A stretch of DNA of 64,000 nucleotides from CAYYUA01 sp964542585 (GTDB lineage Bacteria; Bacteroidota; Bacteroidia; CAILMK01; CAYYUA01): positions 1 through 64,000 of the forward strand of contig CAZIUI010000007.1 in the NCBI GenBank assembly GCA_964542585.1. The letters are read 5' to 3'. Both the position numbers and the translations under genes were made by a program. The notes below the pieces were generated by a model, which saw only the letters and a list, made by a program, of their open reading frames with translations, did no database searches and was not told where the DNA came from. Every line of letters begins with the position of its first letter. The stretch's first letter is position 1. Below, in pieces: positions 49,753 to 58,752 of the stretch.

Positions 49753-50898
49753 TTAATCATCTGAAGCCATTTTCTCATCAAACAGTTTGCGGTAAGTTAT
49801 ATGCAGCTTGCTTCGGCGGGCATTTAATTTCCGGATTGTGGCTTTCATTTTAGGATTAAAATCACCAATCCAGGATAGTTCAGCACTCCGGTATTTCCCG
49901 TTTTCTTCAACCTTTTTTACCAGGTGATAGATCAACAGTGCATCTACACCGCGATTTTGAAAATCCGGATGAATCCCGAAAACTAATCCTTTAAGCTTGT
50001 CTAACATGCCTCGCTTCCGGTACCAAAGAAATTTAAGCTGTTCCCAAATTCCCAGTTTTCCATTAAAATACTTAAAAATTTGATTGACATCTGGCAATAG
50101 AAATATAATACCAGCAGGGTGGCCGTCAACGTATACAAAAATTAAAAAGTCTTTTTCTAAAATGGGCTTAACTTGCTTAAATAAAGATTTGACCTCTTGG
50201 TGCGTTAATGGCTTGAAATGCTGGAATTCTTCCCAAGCCCTATTGTATACAGCTAAGAAATCAGCAACGAACTGATCCAGTTTATCCAGCTCTAAGGTTT
50301 TTACGGTTGTAGTGGTTTTACTAGTGGCACGCTCGGCAATTTTCTGCAACCATTCCAGATCAATGTCTCCCCGTATAACCTCAAATGTTTCCTGGTCAAA
50401 ATGTTTTTCAAAACCATAAGCTTCAAACAATTCCTGGTAATAAGGCGGATTGTAATTCTCTTGGTAATTGGGCTGCTTAAACCCTTCCACCAGTAATCCC
50501 CAGAACTTATCCCGCTGACCAAAATTGATAGGCCCATCCATTGCTTTTACCCCCCTCTCTTCCAGCCATTCCCGAGCTTTATCAAAAAGCATTGATGCCG
50601 CCTGCTGATCATGGATACATTCAAAAAAACCGATCCCCCCTATTCGGTAGGGCTCATTTTTGATAGCATCACTTTTAGTAAAGGCAGCCACCCTACCTAT
50701 TAAATTTCCATCATGGCTTCTTAAAACCCATCGTTGCAATTCATTTTCACGGAAAGCCGGATTTTTTTGCTGGTTAAAGATGAAATCTAGATCCCGCTGA
50801 AGAGGAGGGATCCAGTTCGGTTCATTTTCATAAATACGATACGGAACATCGAAGAAAGCTTTCTGACTAAGCTTGTCATTCACCGGCTGTAACTGCAT
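49753..50898 (-). CDS. YghO-like GNAT-fold protein
   Basis: A 381-aa cytoplasmic protein resembling E. coli YghO. It begins PVNDKLSQKAFFDVPYRIYENEPNWIPPLQRD, typical of this group, then GRVAAFTK and the IGGIGFFECIHDQQAASMLFDKAREWLEERG block, where a GNAT-like acetyl-CoA fold is expected. The MDGPINFGQRDKFWGLLVEGF segment and the C-terminal NRGVDALLIYHLVKKV...AELSWIGDFNPKM are also family features. Substrate unknown. Starts only 56 bp from the divergent thioredoxin-fold gene. Confidence 0.82.
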   Translation of the reverse strand: MQLQPVNDKLSQKAFFDVPYRIYENEPNWIPPLQRDLDFIFNQQKNPAFRENELQRWVLRSHDGNLIGRVAAFTKSDAIKNEPYRIGGIGFFECIHDQQAASMLFDKAREWLEERGVKAMDGPINFGQRDKFWGLLVEGFKQPNYQENYNPPYYQELFEAYGFEKHFDQETFEVIRGDIDLEWLQKIAERATSKTTTTVKTLELDKLDQFVADFLAVYNRAWEEFQHFKPLTHQEVKSLFKQVKPILEKDFLIFVYVDGHPAGIIFLLPDVNQIFKYFNGKLGIWEQLKFLWYRKRGMLDKLKGLVFGIHPDFQNRGVDALLIYHLVKKVEENGKYRSAELSWIGDFNPKMKATIRKLNARRSKLHITYRKLFDEKMASDD

Positions 50899-50954
50899 GC
50901 ATTAAAAATTTGGCAACTTTGCAAAAGTTTAAAAATAAAGGCCCATTCACAAAT

Positions 50955-51506
50955 ATGAATTTAGGCGATAGGCTGATACAATTTGAACTTGAGGATGAAG
51001 AAGGTCAAAGTATTGCCCCCTATCGTATGTTTGACACTTACGATGGTATCTTATTGATTTTTTATTCTTCCTATTGCCCTTATAGCCAGCAATATTTTGC
51101 TCGTTTGCAGCAATTGATCGATGAATATAAACCTGATAGCCTCGGCATTTTATTTATCAACCTCCTGCATGGTCAAGCACCACTACAAGAGGATGCTGAG
51201 CTGCAACTACTTGAAAAGGCTCAGCAGCATAAAGCCTTTATCAAGCTCGTAAAGGATGAGGATCACCAATTGGCAGAAGCTATGAATGTGCAGGTTACCC
51301 CACTCGCCTATTTGTTTGACAAGAATCAGAAGCTTGCTTATAAAGGCCCGATTGACAATGAGCCTTCAACTGAAGAGGCAGTTACACGTGTTTATCTGAA
51401 GGATGCCCTGGATTACACCCTTGACGGCTTTGCTGTAGACTTCCCGGAAATCACACCTTTCGGTACGCCTGTTTCACATTCTTCAGATAATGCAAAGGCT
51501 AACTAA
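50955..51506 (+). CDS. Thioredoxin-fold (AhpC/TSA-like) protein
   Basis: A 183-aa cytoplasmic protein of the redoxin superfamily. MNLGDRLIQFELEDEEGQSIAPYRMF corresponds to the first strands of peroxiredoxin-like proteins, followed by ILLIFYSSYCPYSQQYFARLQQL with a single Cys in a CPYS motif, and VTPLAYLFDKNQKLAYKGPID. A second resolving Cys is absent from the active loop. ATG 50955 is chosen because the frame upstream (TTG 50910) runs into promoter-like DNA. The SDR gene follows 20 bp downstream, probably in the same transcript. Confidence 0.82.
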   Translation: MNLGDRLIQFELEDEEGQSIAPYRMFDTYDGILLIFYSSYCPYSQQYFARLQQLIDEYKPDSLGILFINLLHGQAPLQEDAELQLLEKAQQHKAFIKLVKDEDHQLAEAMNVQVTPLAYLFDKNQKLAYKGPIDNEPSTEEAVTRVYLKDALDYTLDGFAVDFPEITPFGTPVSHSSDNAKAN

Positions 51507-51526
51507 CCTGTTCCAAAGCCCCTTTG

Positions 51527-52366
51527 ATGGGAAACAACCAAACCTTCAGTCAAAAGGTCGCTATTGTTACGGGGGCTTCCAGTGGCATTGGCTTTGGAAT
51601 TGCGCTGGAATTGACCAAGGCTGGTGCATATGTGGTTTTAGCCGCCAGGAATGAGGCAAAACTCCTGGATGCGGCTTCTTATTGCCAACAATATTCCAAG
51701 GGTGTGCTTCCAGTCGTTACCGATGTAAGTGATCCTGATCAATGCCAGAACCTAATAGATCAAACTATAGAGCATTTTCAACGATTGGATATCCTGGTCA
51801 ACAATGCCGGTATTTCCATGCGAGCTTTATTCGAGGATATGCACCTTTCCGTCATGGAAAAAACGATGGCTATCAATTTCTGGGGAACGGTTTATTGCAC
51901 GCATGCGGCTATGCCGTATCTCCTGAATAGCCGAGGCTGGGTAATTGGTATAAGTTCTATTGCTGGTTACCGCGGCTTACCGGCCCGTACTTCCTACTCG
52001 GCTTCCAAATTTGCCATGAATGGCTTCCTGGAGGCTCTCAGAACGGAAAACCGTAAAACAGGTTTAAAAGTATTAACTGTTTGCCCGGGTTTTACGGAAT
52101 CGAACATCCGCGAATCAGCTTTGGATGCTCAAGGCCAAGCACATGGATCTTCCCCAAGAGCAGAGAGCAACATGATGCAGCCAGAAGAAGTAGCCCAGGC
52201 AATGATCAAAGCTATGCGGAAAAAACAAAAAACATTGATTCTCACCCGGCAAGGCCGTTTGACCGTATGGCTAAACAAATGGGCAAATGGTTTTATGGAT
52301 CGCTTAGTCTTTAACCACATGAACCAAGAGCCAGATTCTCCCTTAAGAGGGAAACCCAAAGATTAG
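51527..52366 (+). CDS. Short-chain dehydrogenase/reductase
   Basis: A 279-aa classical SDR oxidoreductase. The cofactor motif is TGASSGIGFG; VLAARNEAKL suggests NADP preference. NNAG is present, and the catalytic Ser-Tyr-Lys lies in ISSIAGYRGLPARTSYSASKFAMNGF. A C-terminal extension (KTLILTRQGRLTVWLNKWANGFMDRLVFNHM) resembles DHRS7-like or DltE-type SDRs. The substrate is unknown. The stop overlaps the next, convergent gene by 4 bp. Confidence 0.9.
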   Translation: MGNNQTFSQKVAIVTGASSGIGFGIALELTKAGAYVVLAARNEAKLLDAASYCQQYSKGVLPVVTDVSDPDQCQNLIDQTIEHFQRLDILVNNAGISMRALFEDMHLSVMEKTMAINFWGTVYCTHAAMPYLLNSRGWVIGISSIAGYRGLPARTSYSASKFAMNGFLEALRTENRKTGLKVLTVCPGFTESNIRESALDAQGQAHGSSPRAESNMMQPEEVAQAMIKAMRKKQKTLILTRQGRLTVWLNKWANGFMDRLVFNHMNQEPDSPLRGKPKD

Positions 52367-52785
52367 CAGTTGCCACTGCCTAAACTTGTATGAATTAGAT
52401 CCTGGATCTCGGAAACAAGCTCACTGGGTATCACTTCTGCTAAAGCCATAAACATTTGGTTCCGCGTTTCATTCATGGCTTGGTGCTCATCTAATCCCTG
52501 GCGATGAAAAATGGTGGAAGCTTCCAGGTAAAGTTCCTCAACGGCCCGAATATCCTCCTGGAAATCCCTAAGCACGGGTTTTTGCAGAGCTTGGTATTGT
52601 TGTGGCAAGGCCCATTCCATATCAAAAGCCTGAAGGACCACCACCTTCATCGTCAAACCCCGAACCATGTCTGTATTACCTTTCCACTTTTCCCCAAATA
52701 CCCGATCCACTTTGGCATCAATGTGCTGCATTAATTCTTTTGTGGCATCACCTAATGTCACTTGTTTACTTGAGTTATCCGCCAT
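52363..52785 (-). CDS. Uncharacterised helical protein
   Basis: A 140-aa soluble protein that I do not recognise. It is predicted almost wholly helical, without signal peptide or membrane segment, with a Leu-Gly-Ser-Gly-Asn-Cys end. Conserved-looking features are MVRGLTMKVVVLQAFDMEWALPQQY and IFHRQGLDEHQAMNETRNQM, with single Cys at the terminus only. It converges on the SDR gene (4-bp overlap) and stands divergent to the serine hydrolase. Confidence 0.6.
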   Translation of the reverse strand: MADNSSKQVTLGDATKELMQHIDAKVDRVFGEKWKGNTDMVRGLTMKVVVLQAFDMEWALPQQYQALQKPVLRDFQEDIRAVEELYLEASTIFHRQGLDEHQAMNETRNQMFMALAEVIPSELVSEIQDLIHTSLGSGNC

Positions 52786-52825
52786 GATTTCCTAATTTGC
52801 CACTTTCAACAAATATTAAACAAGC

Positions 52826-53980
52826 TTGAGCATTTACAAAAACATTTTCCCGGGGTTAAATACCTTCATTGATAAAGCACCTGCGCCCAAAACCTTAGGC
52901 CTATGGTTAATCCTGTTTGGATTCTCGTTTCAAGGGTTTAGCCAGGAGCAGTTCATTAAGGAAATAGGCGACCGCTATACGCGGAAAGCTTACTACAATA
53001 GCGTGGCTATTGGGGTAGTGAATAAAGATTCCAGCAAAGTTTACACTTTTGGGGAGATTGGGCCCAACATGCCCGGAATCCCAACCAAAGACAACTACTT
53101 TGAGATTGGCTCCCTTACCAAGCTTTACACAACCCTTATTTTCCAGGATTTAGTGGAAAAAGGAAAACTAGATCCCAATGCTCCCGTCCAGCGATTCCTT
53201 CCGGACTCTGTAAATCTTTCCACCAAAGGCCCTAAACCTGTTCAATTGCACCATCTTGCTACCCACACCTCAGGCCTGCCCAGGTTGGATGAAGATTACT
53301 TCTACAAGCGCAGTCAAGATATTTACCGGATATCCCAGAATCCATTTGAAAGTTACGCGAAAGAAAACCTTTACCAGTTTTTGAATGAGGTGATCCCCTT
53401 TGCTGAACCCGGAAAAAAACTGCTTTTCTCCAACATGGGGATGGGGCTTTTGGGGCACATCCTGGAAAAAGTAACGGATAAGTCTTATAAAAAGCTTTTA
53501 AGTGAGTACACGGATAAAATGGGATTAGCAAATACCAAGGTCAATTTAAAAACCAGTACCCGGAAACAGTTTTTATTACCAGGGTTCAACCGCAGAAAGC
53601 GAGAAATGCCATACTGGGACTTTAAAGTGCTTGCTCCGGTGGGTGCACTTAAATCTACCCCAAGTGATATGCTGCGTTTTCTGAGGATCAGCATGGGAAA
53701 AATCGAAACGCCTTTAACATCAGTTATCCAAAAAGCCCAAAAAATACGAGACTCTGGTAACTTGAAGGATATGAAAAATGTGAATGTCGGATTTGGATGG
53801 TTCAAAGGTCCGCGGCAAATAAGAGGTGAAAAGGCCTATTGGCACAATGCCCAAACGGGCGGTTTTAGTAGTTTCATTGCTTTTTTACCTGAACAGGAGC
53901 GGGGTGTTGTGGTATTGGCCAATACCAATGGAGGCGTTGCTGGCGTAGCATTCAAGGTACTGAAGGTTCTGAAAGATTAA
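52826..53980 (+). CDS. Serine hydrolase (class C beta-lactamase-related)
   Basis: A 384-aa exported enzyme. Start is TTG 52826, since no ATG precedes the signal peptide (TLGLWLILFGFSFQGFSQ). The catalytic Ser-x-x-Lys is GSLTKL. The Tyr-x-Asn position reads LLFSNMGMGLLG, Phe replacing the usual Tyr. The third motif is HNAQTGGFSSFIAFLP, with His in place of Lys as in many esterase-type members. Such proteins act on peptidoglycan peptides, esters or beta-lactams; resistance should not be assumed. The Nudix gene follows 3 bp after the stop. Confidence 0.85.
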   Translation: MSIYKNIFPGLNTFIDKAPAPKTLGLWLILFGFSFQGFSQEQFIKEIGDRYTRKAYYNSVAIGVVNKDSSKVYTFGEIGPNMPGIPTKDNYFEIGSLTKLYTTLIFQDLVEKGKLDPNAPVQRFLPDSVNLSTKGPKPVQLHHLATHTSGLPRLDEDYFYKRSQDIYRISQNPFESYAKENLYQFLNEVIPFAEPGKKLLFSNMGMGLLGHILEKVTDKSYKKLLSEYTDKMGLANTKVNLKTSTRKQFLLPGFNRRKREMPYWDFKVLAPVGALKSTPSDMLRFLRISMGKIETPLTSVIQKAQKIRDSGNLKDMKNVNVGFGWFKGPRQIRGEKAYWHNAQTGGFSSFIAFLPEQERGVVVLANTNGGVAGVAFKVLKVLKD

Positions 53981-53983
53981 AAA

Positions 53984-54460
53984 ATGGCTAAGCTAAGCGG
54001 GGGTTTGCTGATGTATAAAACATCAGCTAATGAAGGAATTCAAGTTTTCTTAGCCCATCCGGGAGGCCCCTATTTTCATAATAAAGATATGGGGGTATGG
54101 TCGATTCCTAAAGGAGAATTGGAAAGTGATGAAGATCACTTATCCGCTGCCATTAGGGAGTTTGAGGAGGAAATTGGTTTTCGCCCTTATCTAGGAGTCA
54201 ATTACCATTATCTAGGCGAAGCAAAGCAAAAAGGGGGTAAAATCAATTACATTTGGGCTTTTGAAAGCAATCCTTCCCTAAAGGGCCTGCCTCAAAGCAA
54301 CACTTTTCCAATGGAGTGGCCACCAAAATCCGGTAAGACCCAGTATTTTCCTGAGGTAGACCACATTGGTTTTTTTGATATCCCCACTGCGCGTGAGAAA
54401 ATAAGAGATCGACAAGCCGTATTTCTTGACCGGTTATTACTTGAGCTAGGCTACCCCTAA
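53984..54460 (+). CDS. Nudix hydrolase
   Basis: A 158-aa Nudix-fold pyrophosphohydrolase. The Nudix box is GELESDEDHLSAAIREFEEEIGF, matching G-x5-E-x7-R-E-x-x-E-E-x-G. The N-terminal SGGLLMYKTSANEGIQVFLAHPGGPYFHNKDMGVWSIPKGE resembles enzymes acting on diadenosine polyphosphates or NTPs. Immediately behind the serine hydrolase (3 bp), so probably co-transcribed. Confidence 0.92.
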   Translation: MAKLSGGLLMYKTSANEGIQVFLAHPGGPYFHNKDMGVWSIPKGELESDEDHLSAAIREFEEEIGFRPYLGVNYHYLGEAKQKGGKINYIWAFESNPSLKGLPQSNTFPMEWPPKSGKTQYFPEVDHIGFFDIPTAREKIRDRQAVFLDRLLLELGYP

Positions 54461-54461
54461 G

Positions 54462-54779
54462 CTACCGCATTTTTTTCAATAAATGCCGATACTTCCAGCT
54501 TAAATAGCCAGCAGTTCCTAGTAGGATTACAATACCTAAGGGTAAGAAAACAGTAAACAGGACAATAATCCCTAAAGTCCCGATCAGGGAGGTTAGGCAA
54601 CCGTTTGTCCTTAGCTGAAATTGGCGGTTAAAGGGTGGGCTTTCCTGCTGTTGGGACTTTTCCCCTTCCACATGAATTTTGACTTCTTCAGCCTCGACAT
54701 GATCATGCTTATTGGAACCTGTTCTATGTTCAATGTCCCTTTTGTTTGATTGATGGCCTGATGAATCTGAAGCGCTCAT
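54462..54779 (-). CDS. Small membrane protein of unknown function
   Basis: A 105-aa protein. Residues 1-55 are polar and rich in Ser, Glu, His and Lys. A hydrophobic hairpin (LTSLIGTLGIIVLFTVFLPLGIVILLGTAGYLSW) of about one long or two short transmembrane segments follows, and the end is basic (KYRHLLKKMR). No family recognised. The opposite strand next to the Nudix gene; ends 1 bp from its stop. Confidence 0.55.
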   Translation of the reverse strand: MSASDSSGHQSNKRDIEHRTGSNKHDHVEAEEVKIHVEGEKSQQQESPPFNRQFQLRTNGCLTSLIGTLGIIVLFTVFLPLGIVILLGTAGYLSWKYRHLLKKMR

Positions 54780-54883
54780 GCCTTAACTTTTAAATTCCCC
54801 CTCAAGTCTCGGGTTTTGTTACACAACGGACAGAATTGTAAAGATTTTAGCTCAGTTTTTGACCGTGTCTTTTAATAAAAATT

Positions 54884-55609
54884 ATGCGTTGGTTAAGCGT
54901 TTGTTGCGTTTTGTTTGGGCTTGCTTTTAATACACCAAGTAAAAGTTCCGAATATGAATTTTTCCAAAAAGCTGATCAATTTTTCCAAGAATATGTAGAC
55001 AAAAAGGGTAAAGTTGCATACCAAAGGCTCCACCAAAACCCGGAACCCCTGAAGCAATTAACAGCCAAAATTGAAAATCCCAAATACCAATCCCTTGAAG
55101 GCCAATCCCTTAAAGCCTTTTACATCAATGCTTACAACCTGCTTACAATCCAGCAAGTTGTGAACCATTACCCGATTTCATCGCCAAAAGATGTTGATGG
55201 CTTTTTTAAAAGAATTGAACATCAAGTAGCCGGTAAAACCTTAACGCTTAACGAGCTTGAAAAAAAGACCCTTTTTGAAAAATTCCCGGATCCCAGACTC
55301 CATTTTGGGCTGGTTTGTGCTGCAAAAGGATGTCCTCCCCTTCGTCCTCATGCTTACCACCCTAGTCACTTAGGTCAACAGCTTGAACAGCAAACGCAAC
55401 GGGCTTTGATGGATAAGGAATTTATTCGGACTAGAGAGGGTAAAAGGCTCGCCCGTATTTCAAAAATATTCCAGTGGTACAAAGATGATTTTTTGAAGGA
55501 AGCCTCTTCCCTGCTGGACTACATCAATGATCATCGCCCAAAAAAGCTACCGGCTGACACGAAGATGCGCTATTATAGTTACGATTGGTCACTCAATGGC
55601 GCTGATTAG
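54884..55609 (+). CDS. Exported DUF547 protein
   Basis: A 241-aa protein with a short signal peptide (LSVCCVLFGLAFNTPSKS). The DUF547 core covers about 60-200: FYINAYNLLTIQQVVNHYPISSP, LNELEKKTLFEKFPDPRLHFGLVCAAKGCPPLRPHAYHP and RISKIFQWYKDDF, with the conserved Cys-Pro-Pro and Lys-Asp-Asp features. DUF547 proteins are widespread and unassigned. Stands alone. Confidence 0.87.
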   Translation: MRWLSVCCVLFGLAFNTPSKSSEYEFFQKADQFFQEYVDKKGKVAYQRLHQNPEPLKQLTAKIENPKYQSLEGQSLKAFYINAYNLLTIQQVVNHYPISSPKDVDGFFKRIEHQVAGKTLTLNELEKKTLFEKFPDPRLHFGLVCAAKGCPPLRPHAYHPSHLGQQLEQQTQRALMDKEFIRTREGKRLARISKIFQWYKDDFLKEASSLLDYINDHRPKKLPADTKMRYYSYDWSLNGAD

Positions 55610-55672
55610 TATCCCCGATTATGTTTTTAATGCACTTTTTGTGCTATACATTTTCTCATCTAAACGGAGGTT

Positions 55673-55692
55673 TTCAAAGCTTTAACTTTGAA
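55673..55692. repeat. Inverted repeat upstream of uvrA
   Basis: TTCAAAG, 6 bp and CTTTGAA form a perfect 7-bp inverted repeat about 130 bp before uvrA. It could be an operator, such as a damage-response site, or a terminator relic of the DUF547 gene. The rest of the 55610-55821 gap shows no gene. Confidence 0.3.
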
Positions 55693-55821
55693 TTGACGTT
55701 TAATACTAACCGATGAAGAATAAAGGTGATCACGTTTTTTTAGCACGTAAAGCAAACAACGACTTGTTATCCCCTGTTTTTAAAATATTCTAACGCAAAT
55801 CCTCTAAGTAAATCCTCCCAC

Positions 55822-58731
55822 ATGGATCAAACGGGAAACGGAAAAGCTACCGGAGCAGATCTACAACAGCAACAAGTTGAACACGGGATGCTGCAGGTTT
55901 ACGGTGCTAAAGAGCATAACCTTAAAAACCTGGATGTATCATTACCACGGAACGAACTTATTGTTTTCACTGGCATCAGCGGCAGCGGGAAATCGTCATT
56001 AGCCTTTGACACCCTGTATGCTGAGGGTCAGCGCCGGTACATGGAAACTTTTCAAGCTTATTTACGCCAGTTTGTGGGTAACATGAAAAGACCCGAGGTG
56101 GATAAGATTGAAGGGCTAAGTCCGGTCATTTCTATAGAGCAAAAGACTGTTAGCAAGAATCCGAGGTCCACTGTTGGTACGATAACCGAGGTGTATGACT
56201 TTCTAAGACTGTTGTATGCCCGGGCTTCTACTGCTTATTCTTACATAAGTGGTAAACCGATGGTGCGATTTTCGGATGAGCAGATCATCCATACCCTCAC
56301 TACCCAATATGCAAATGAATCCCTGTACATACTAGCCCCTTTGATCAAGGCCAGAAAGGGACATTACCGGGAGCTATTCGAACAATATCGTAAACTTGGC
56401 TTTACCAAGGTCCGCGTAGATGGTGAATTACGAGACATCAAACCCGGCATGAAACTAACCCGGTATAAAATGCACGACATTGAACTCATCGTAGACCGGG
56501 TGAAAGTAAACGATAAATCGGGAACACGCATCAAAGAATCGGTTCAAACCGCCCTGCGTCAGGGTCGTGACACTATGATGGTCTTAAACCCTGATAATCC
56601 AGATAGCCTGCGCTACTTCAGCCGTAATTTAATGTGCCCTGATTCCGGCATAGCCTATGAAGAACCGCAGCCCAATACTTTTTCCTTCAATTCACCATAT
56701 GGCTATTGCCCCGATTGTAAAGGAACAGGGGAAACCTACCAATTTAGCAGGGAGTATATCCTTCCCGACCTTTCCAAAAGCATTACCAAAGGAGGATTGC
56801 ACCCGATTGGAACGGCTATCGATTTTTGGTTAAAATCCGTCTTGAAAAGTCTGGTCAAGCGTCATCGGTGTAAGCTGTCAACTCCGATCCGTGATTTTCC
56901 TGAGGAGCTTATACAAGAACTTTTATATGGAACTGAGGGAAAAATCAAAGTAGAAACGGAATTTGGTGAGATCAGCACTCAGTTTGAAGGTTTGATTGAT
57001 TATTACCAACAAGTGCTTACCAACGGTCCTAAAACAAGCGAGCTTAAAAGAAAGGTGGAAGAACTGGCTGAATTAGCGCCATGTCCTACATGCCAAGGCT
57101 ACCGGCTTAATCAAACAGCCAGGCACTTTCTAATAGATAATCAACACATCGGTGAGGTCTCCAACTTTCAGCTTAACCACTTTTATGATTGGATACAAGG
57201 GCTGGAAGCAAAAATGACAGGGCAGCAGCAATTCATAGCACGGGAAATCCTGAAAGAAATTGCTGAACGAACCCGTTTTTTGTTGGATGTTGGGCTTAAA
57301 TACCTTAGCCTTAACCGGCCTGCTTATTCCCTATCCGGTGGAGAAGCTCAGCGCATACGGCTGGCAACGCAGGTTGGATCCCAACTGATCAATGTGCTTT
57401 ATATCCTGGATGAGCCGAGTATAGGTCTCCATCAGCGAGATAATCACCGTTTGACTGATTCCCTAAAATCCTTAAGAGATATTGGCAACACGGTAATTGT
57501 GGTTGAGCACGACCGGGACATGATGCTGCAAGCAGATTACCTTCTGGACCTTGGACCCGGAGCGGGTAAGCACGGAGGATATGTGGTAGAACAGGGCAGG
57601 CCTCAGGAAGTACTGGAGGGTAACAGCATGACCGCCCAATATCTGAAAGGGCGCCAGGAAATAGCCCTACCTGAAGAACGCCGGCAATACGACTCCCGCA
57701 ATATCCTAAGACTCCGTGGTGCTACCGGCAATAACCTTCAAAACCTATCGGTAGACTTTCCCCTTAGCACCCTTATTTGCGTAACCGGGGTATCAGGAAG
57801 TGGTAAGTCCTCACTCATTAATGACACCCTTTATCCCACGCTTAAACGCCATTTTTACCGATCATTCCAGCGCCCCCTGCCTTATAAAAAGGTCCAAGGC
57901 TTGGATCAACTTGATAAAGTAATCGAGATCAGCCAGTCGCCAATAGGCCGCACTCCTCGTTCTAATCCTTTAACTTACACTGGAGTGTTTTCCGATATCC
58001 GAAGGTTATTTGCTGAATTACCGGAAGCCAAGATAAGGGGTTATAAAATGGGTCGCTTTTCATTTAATGTGAAAGGCGGACGCTGTGAAACCTGTAAGGG
58101 GGCAGGCGTTAAAACCATTGAAATGAAATTCTTACCGGATGTTTACACGCAGTGCCCGGATTGCCTTGGGAGAAGGTATAACCGGCAAACCTTGGAAGTA
58201 CGCTACAAGGGAAAATCCATTAGTGATGTCCTGGATATGACCGTAGAAGAAGCGGTCAAGTTCTTTGAAAACATCCCTAACATCAAACGTAAATTGAAAA
58301 CCCTGGATGATGTTGGTTTGGGCTATGTTCACCTGGGACAGCCCTCAACAACACTTTCAGGTGGTGAAGCTCAAAGGGTAAAGCTAGCCACTGAACTAGC
58401 TAAAAAAGATACAGGCAAAACTTTTTATATTTTAGATGAACCAACTACCGGCCTTCATTTTGAAGACATCCGTATCCTGATGAATGTGCTCAATAAACTT
58501 GTGGATAAAGGCAACACCGTTTTGATCATAGAGCATAACCTGGACGTTGTAAAATTGGCTGATCATGTGATCGATATTGGTCCCGAAGGCGGAGATGAAG
58601 GAGGAAAAGTTGTTGCGAAAGGTACCCCGGAAGCCGTTGCAAAACAAAATCATGGGCATACGGGAAGATTTTTAAAAAAGGAATTGGAAGAAACAGTGAA
58701 TCAGCGAGAACTAGCTGTTTTAGAAGCATAA
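55822..58731 (+). CDS. uvrA: Excinuclease ABC subunit A
   Basis: Damage-recognition ATPase of nucleotide excision repair. The 969-aa product is full length. Walker A motifs are GISGSGKSSLAFDTLYAEGQRRY and GVSGSGKSSLINDTLYP. The signatures are LSGGEAQRIRLATQVGS and LSGGEAQRVKLATELAKK, with Walker B YILDEPSIGLHQRD and YILDEPTTGLH. Zinc fingers include CPDCKGTG/CPTCQGYRL and CETCKGAGVKTIEMKFLPDVYTQCPDCLGRRY. msrA starts 21 bp later and may be in the same transcript. Confidence 0.97.
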   Translation: MDQTGNGKATGADLQQQQVEHGMLQVYGAKEHNLKNLDVSLPRNELIVFTGISGSGKSSLAFDTLYAEGQRRYMETFQAYLRQFVGNMKRPEVDKIEGLSPVISIEQKTVSKNPRSTVGTITEVYDFLRLLYARASTAYSYISGKPMVRFSDEQIIHTLTTQYANESLYILAPLIKARKGHYRELFEQYRKLGFTKVRVDGELRDIKPGMKLTRYKMHDIELIVDRVKVNDKSGTRIKESVQTALRQGRDTMMVLNPDNPDSLRYFSRNLMCPDSGIAYEEPQPNTFSFNSPYGYCPDCKGTGETYQFSREYILPDLSKSITKGGLHPIGTAIDFWLKSVLKSLVKRHRCKLSTPIRDFPEELIQELLYGTEGKIKVETEFGEISTQFEGLIDYYQQVLTNGPKTSELKRKVEELAELAPCPTCQGYRLNQTARHFLIDNQHIGEVSNFQLNHFYDWIQGLEAKMTGQQQFIAREILKEIAERTRFLLDVGLKYLSLNRPAYSLSGGEAQRIRLATQVGSQLINVLYILDEPSIGLHQRDNHRLTDSLKSLRDIGNTVIVVEHDRDMMLQADYLLDLGPGAGKHGGYVVEQGRPQEVLEGNSMTAQYLKGRQEIALPEERRQYDSRNILRLRGATGNNLQNLSVDFPLSTLICVTGVSGSGKSSLINDTLYPTLKRHFYRSFQRPLPYKKVQGLDQLDKVIEISQSPIGRTPRSNPLTYTGVFSDIRRLFAELPEAKIRGYKMGRFSFNVKGGRCETCKGAGVKTIEMKFLPDVYTQCPDCLGRRYNRQTLEVRYKGKSISDVLDMTVEEAVKFFENIPNIKRKLKTLDDVGLGYVHLGQPSTTLSGGEAQRVKLATELAKKDTGKTFYILDEPTTGLHFEDIRILMNVLNKLVDKGNTVLIIEHNLDVVKLADHVIDIGPEGGDEGGKVVAKGTPEAVAKQNHGHTGRFLKKELEETVNQRELAVLEA

Positions 58732-58752
58732 ACACAATAAAAATGTTATTCT

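Noticed and set aside
52826..53980. Calling this serine hydrolase a beta-lactamase resistance gene
   Set aside because: The third motif is His-x-x-x-Thr-Gly-Gly and the Tyr-x-Asn Tyr is Phe, as in esterase/peptidase-like relatives; resistance cannot be claimed.
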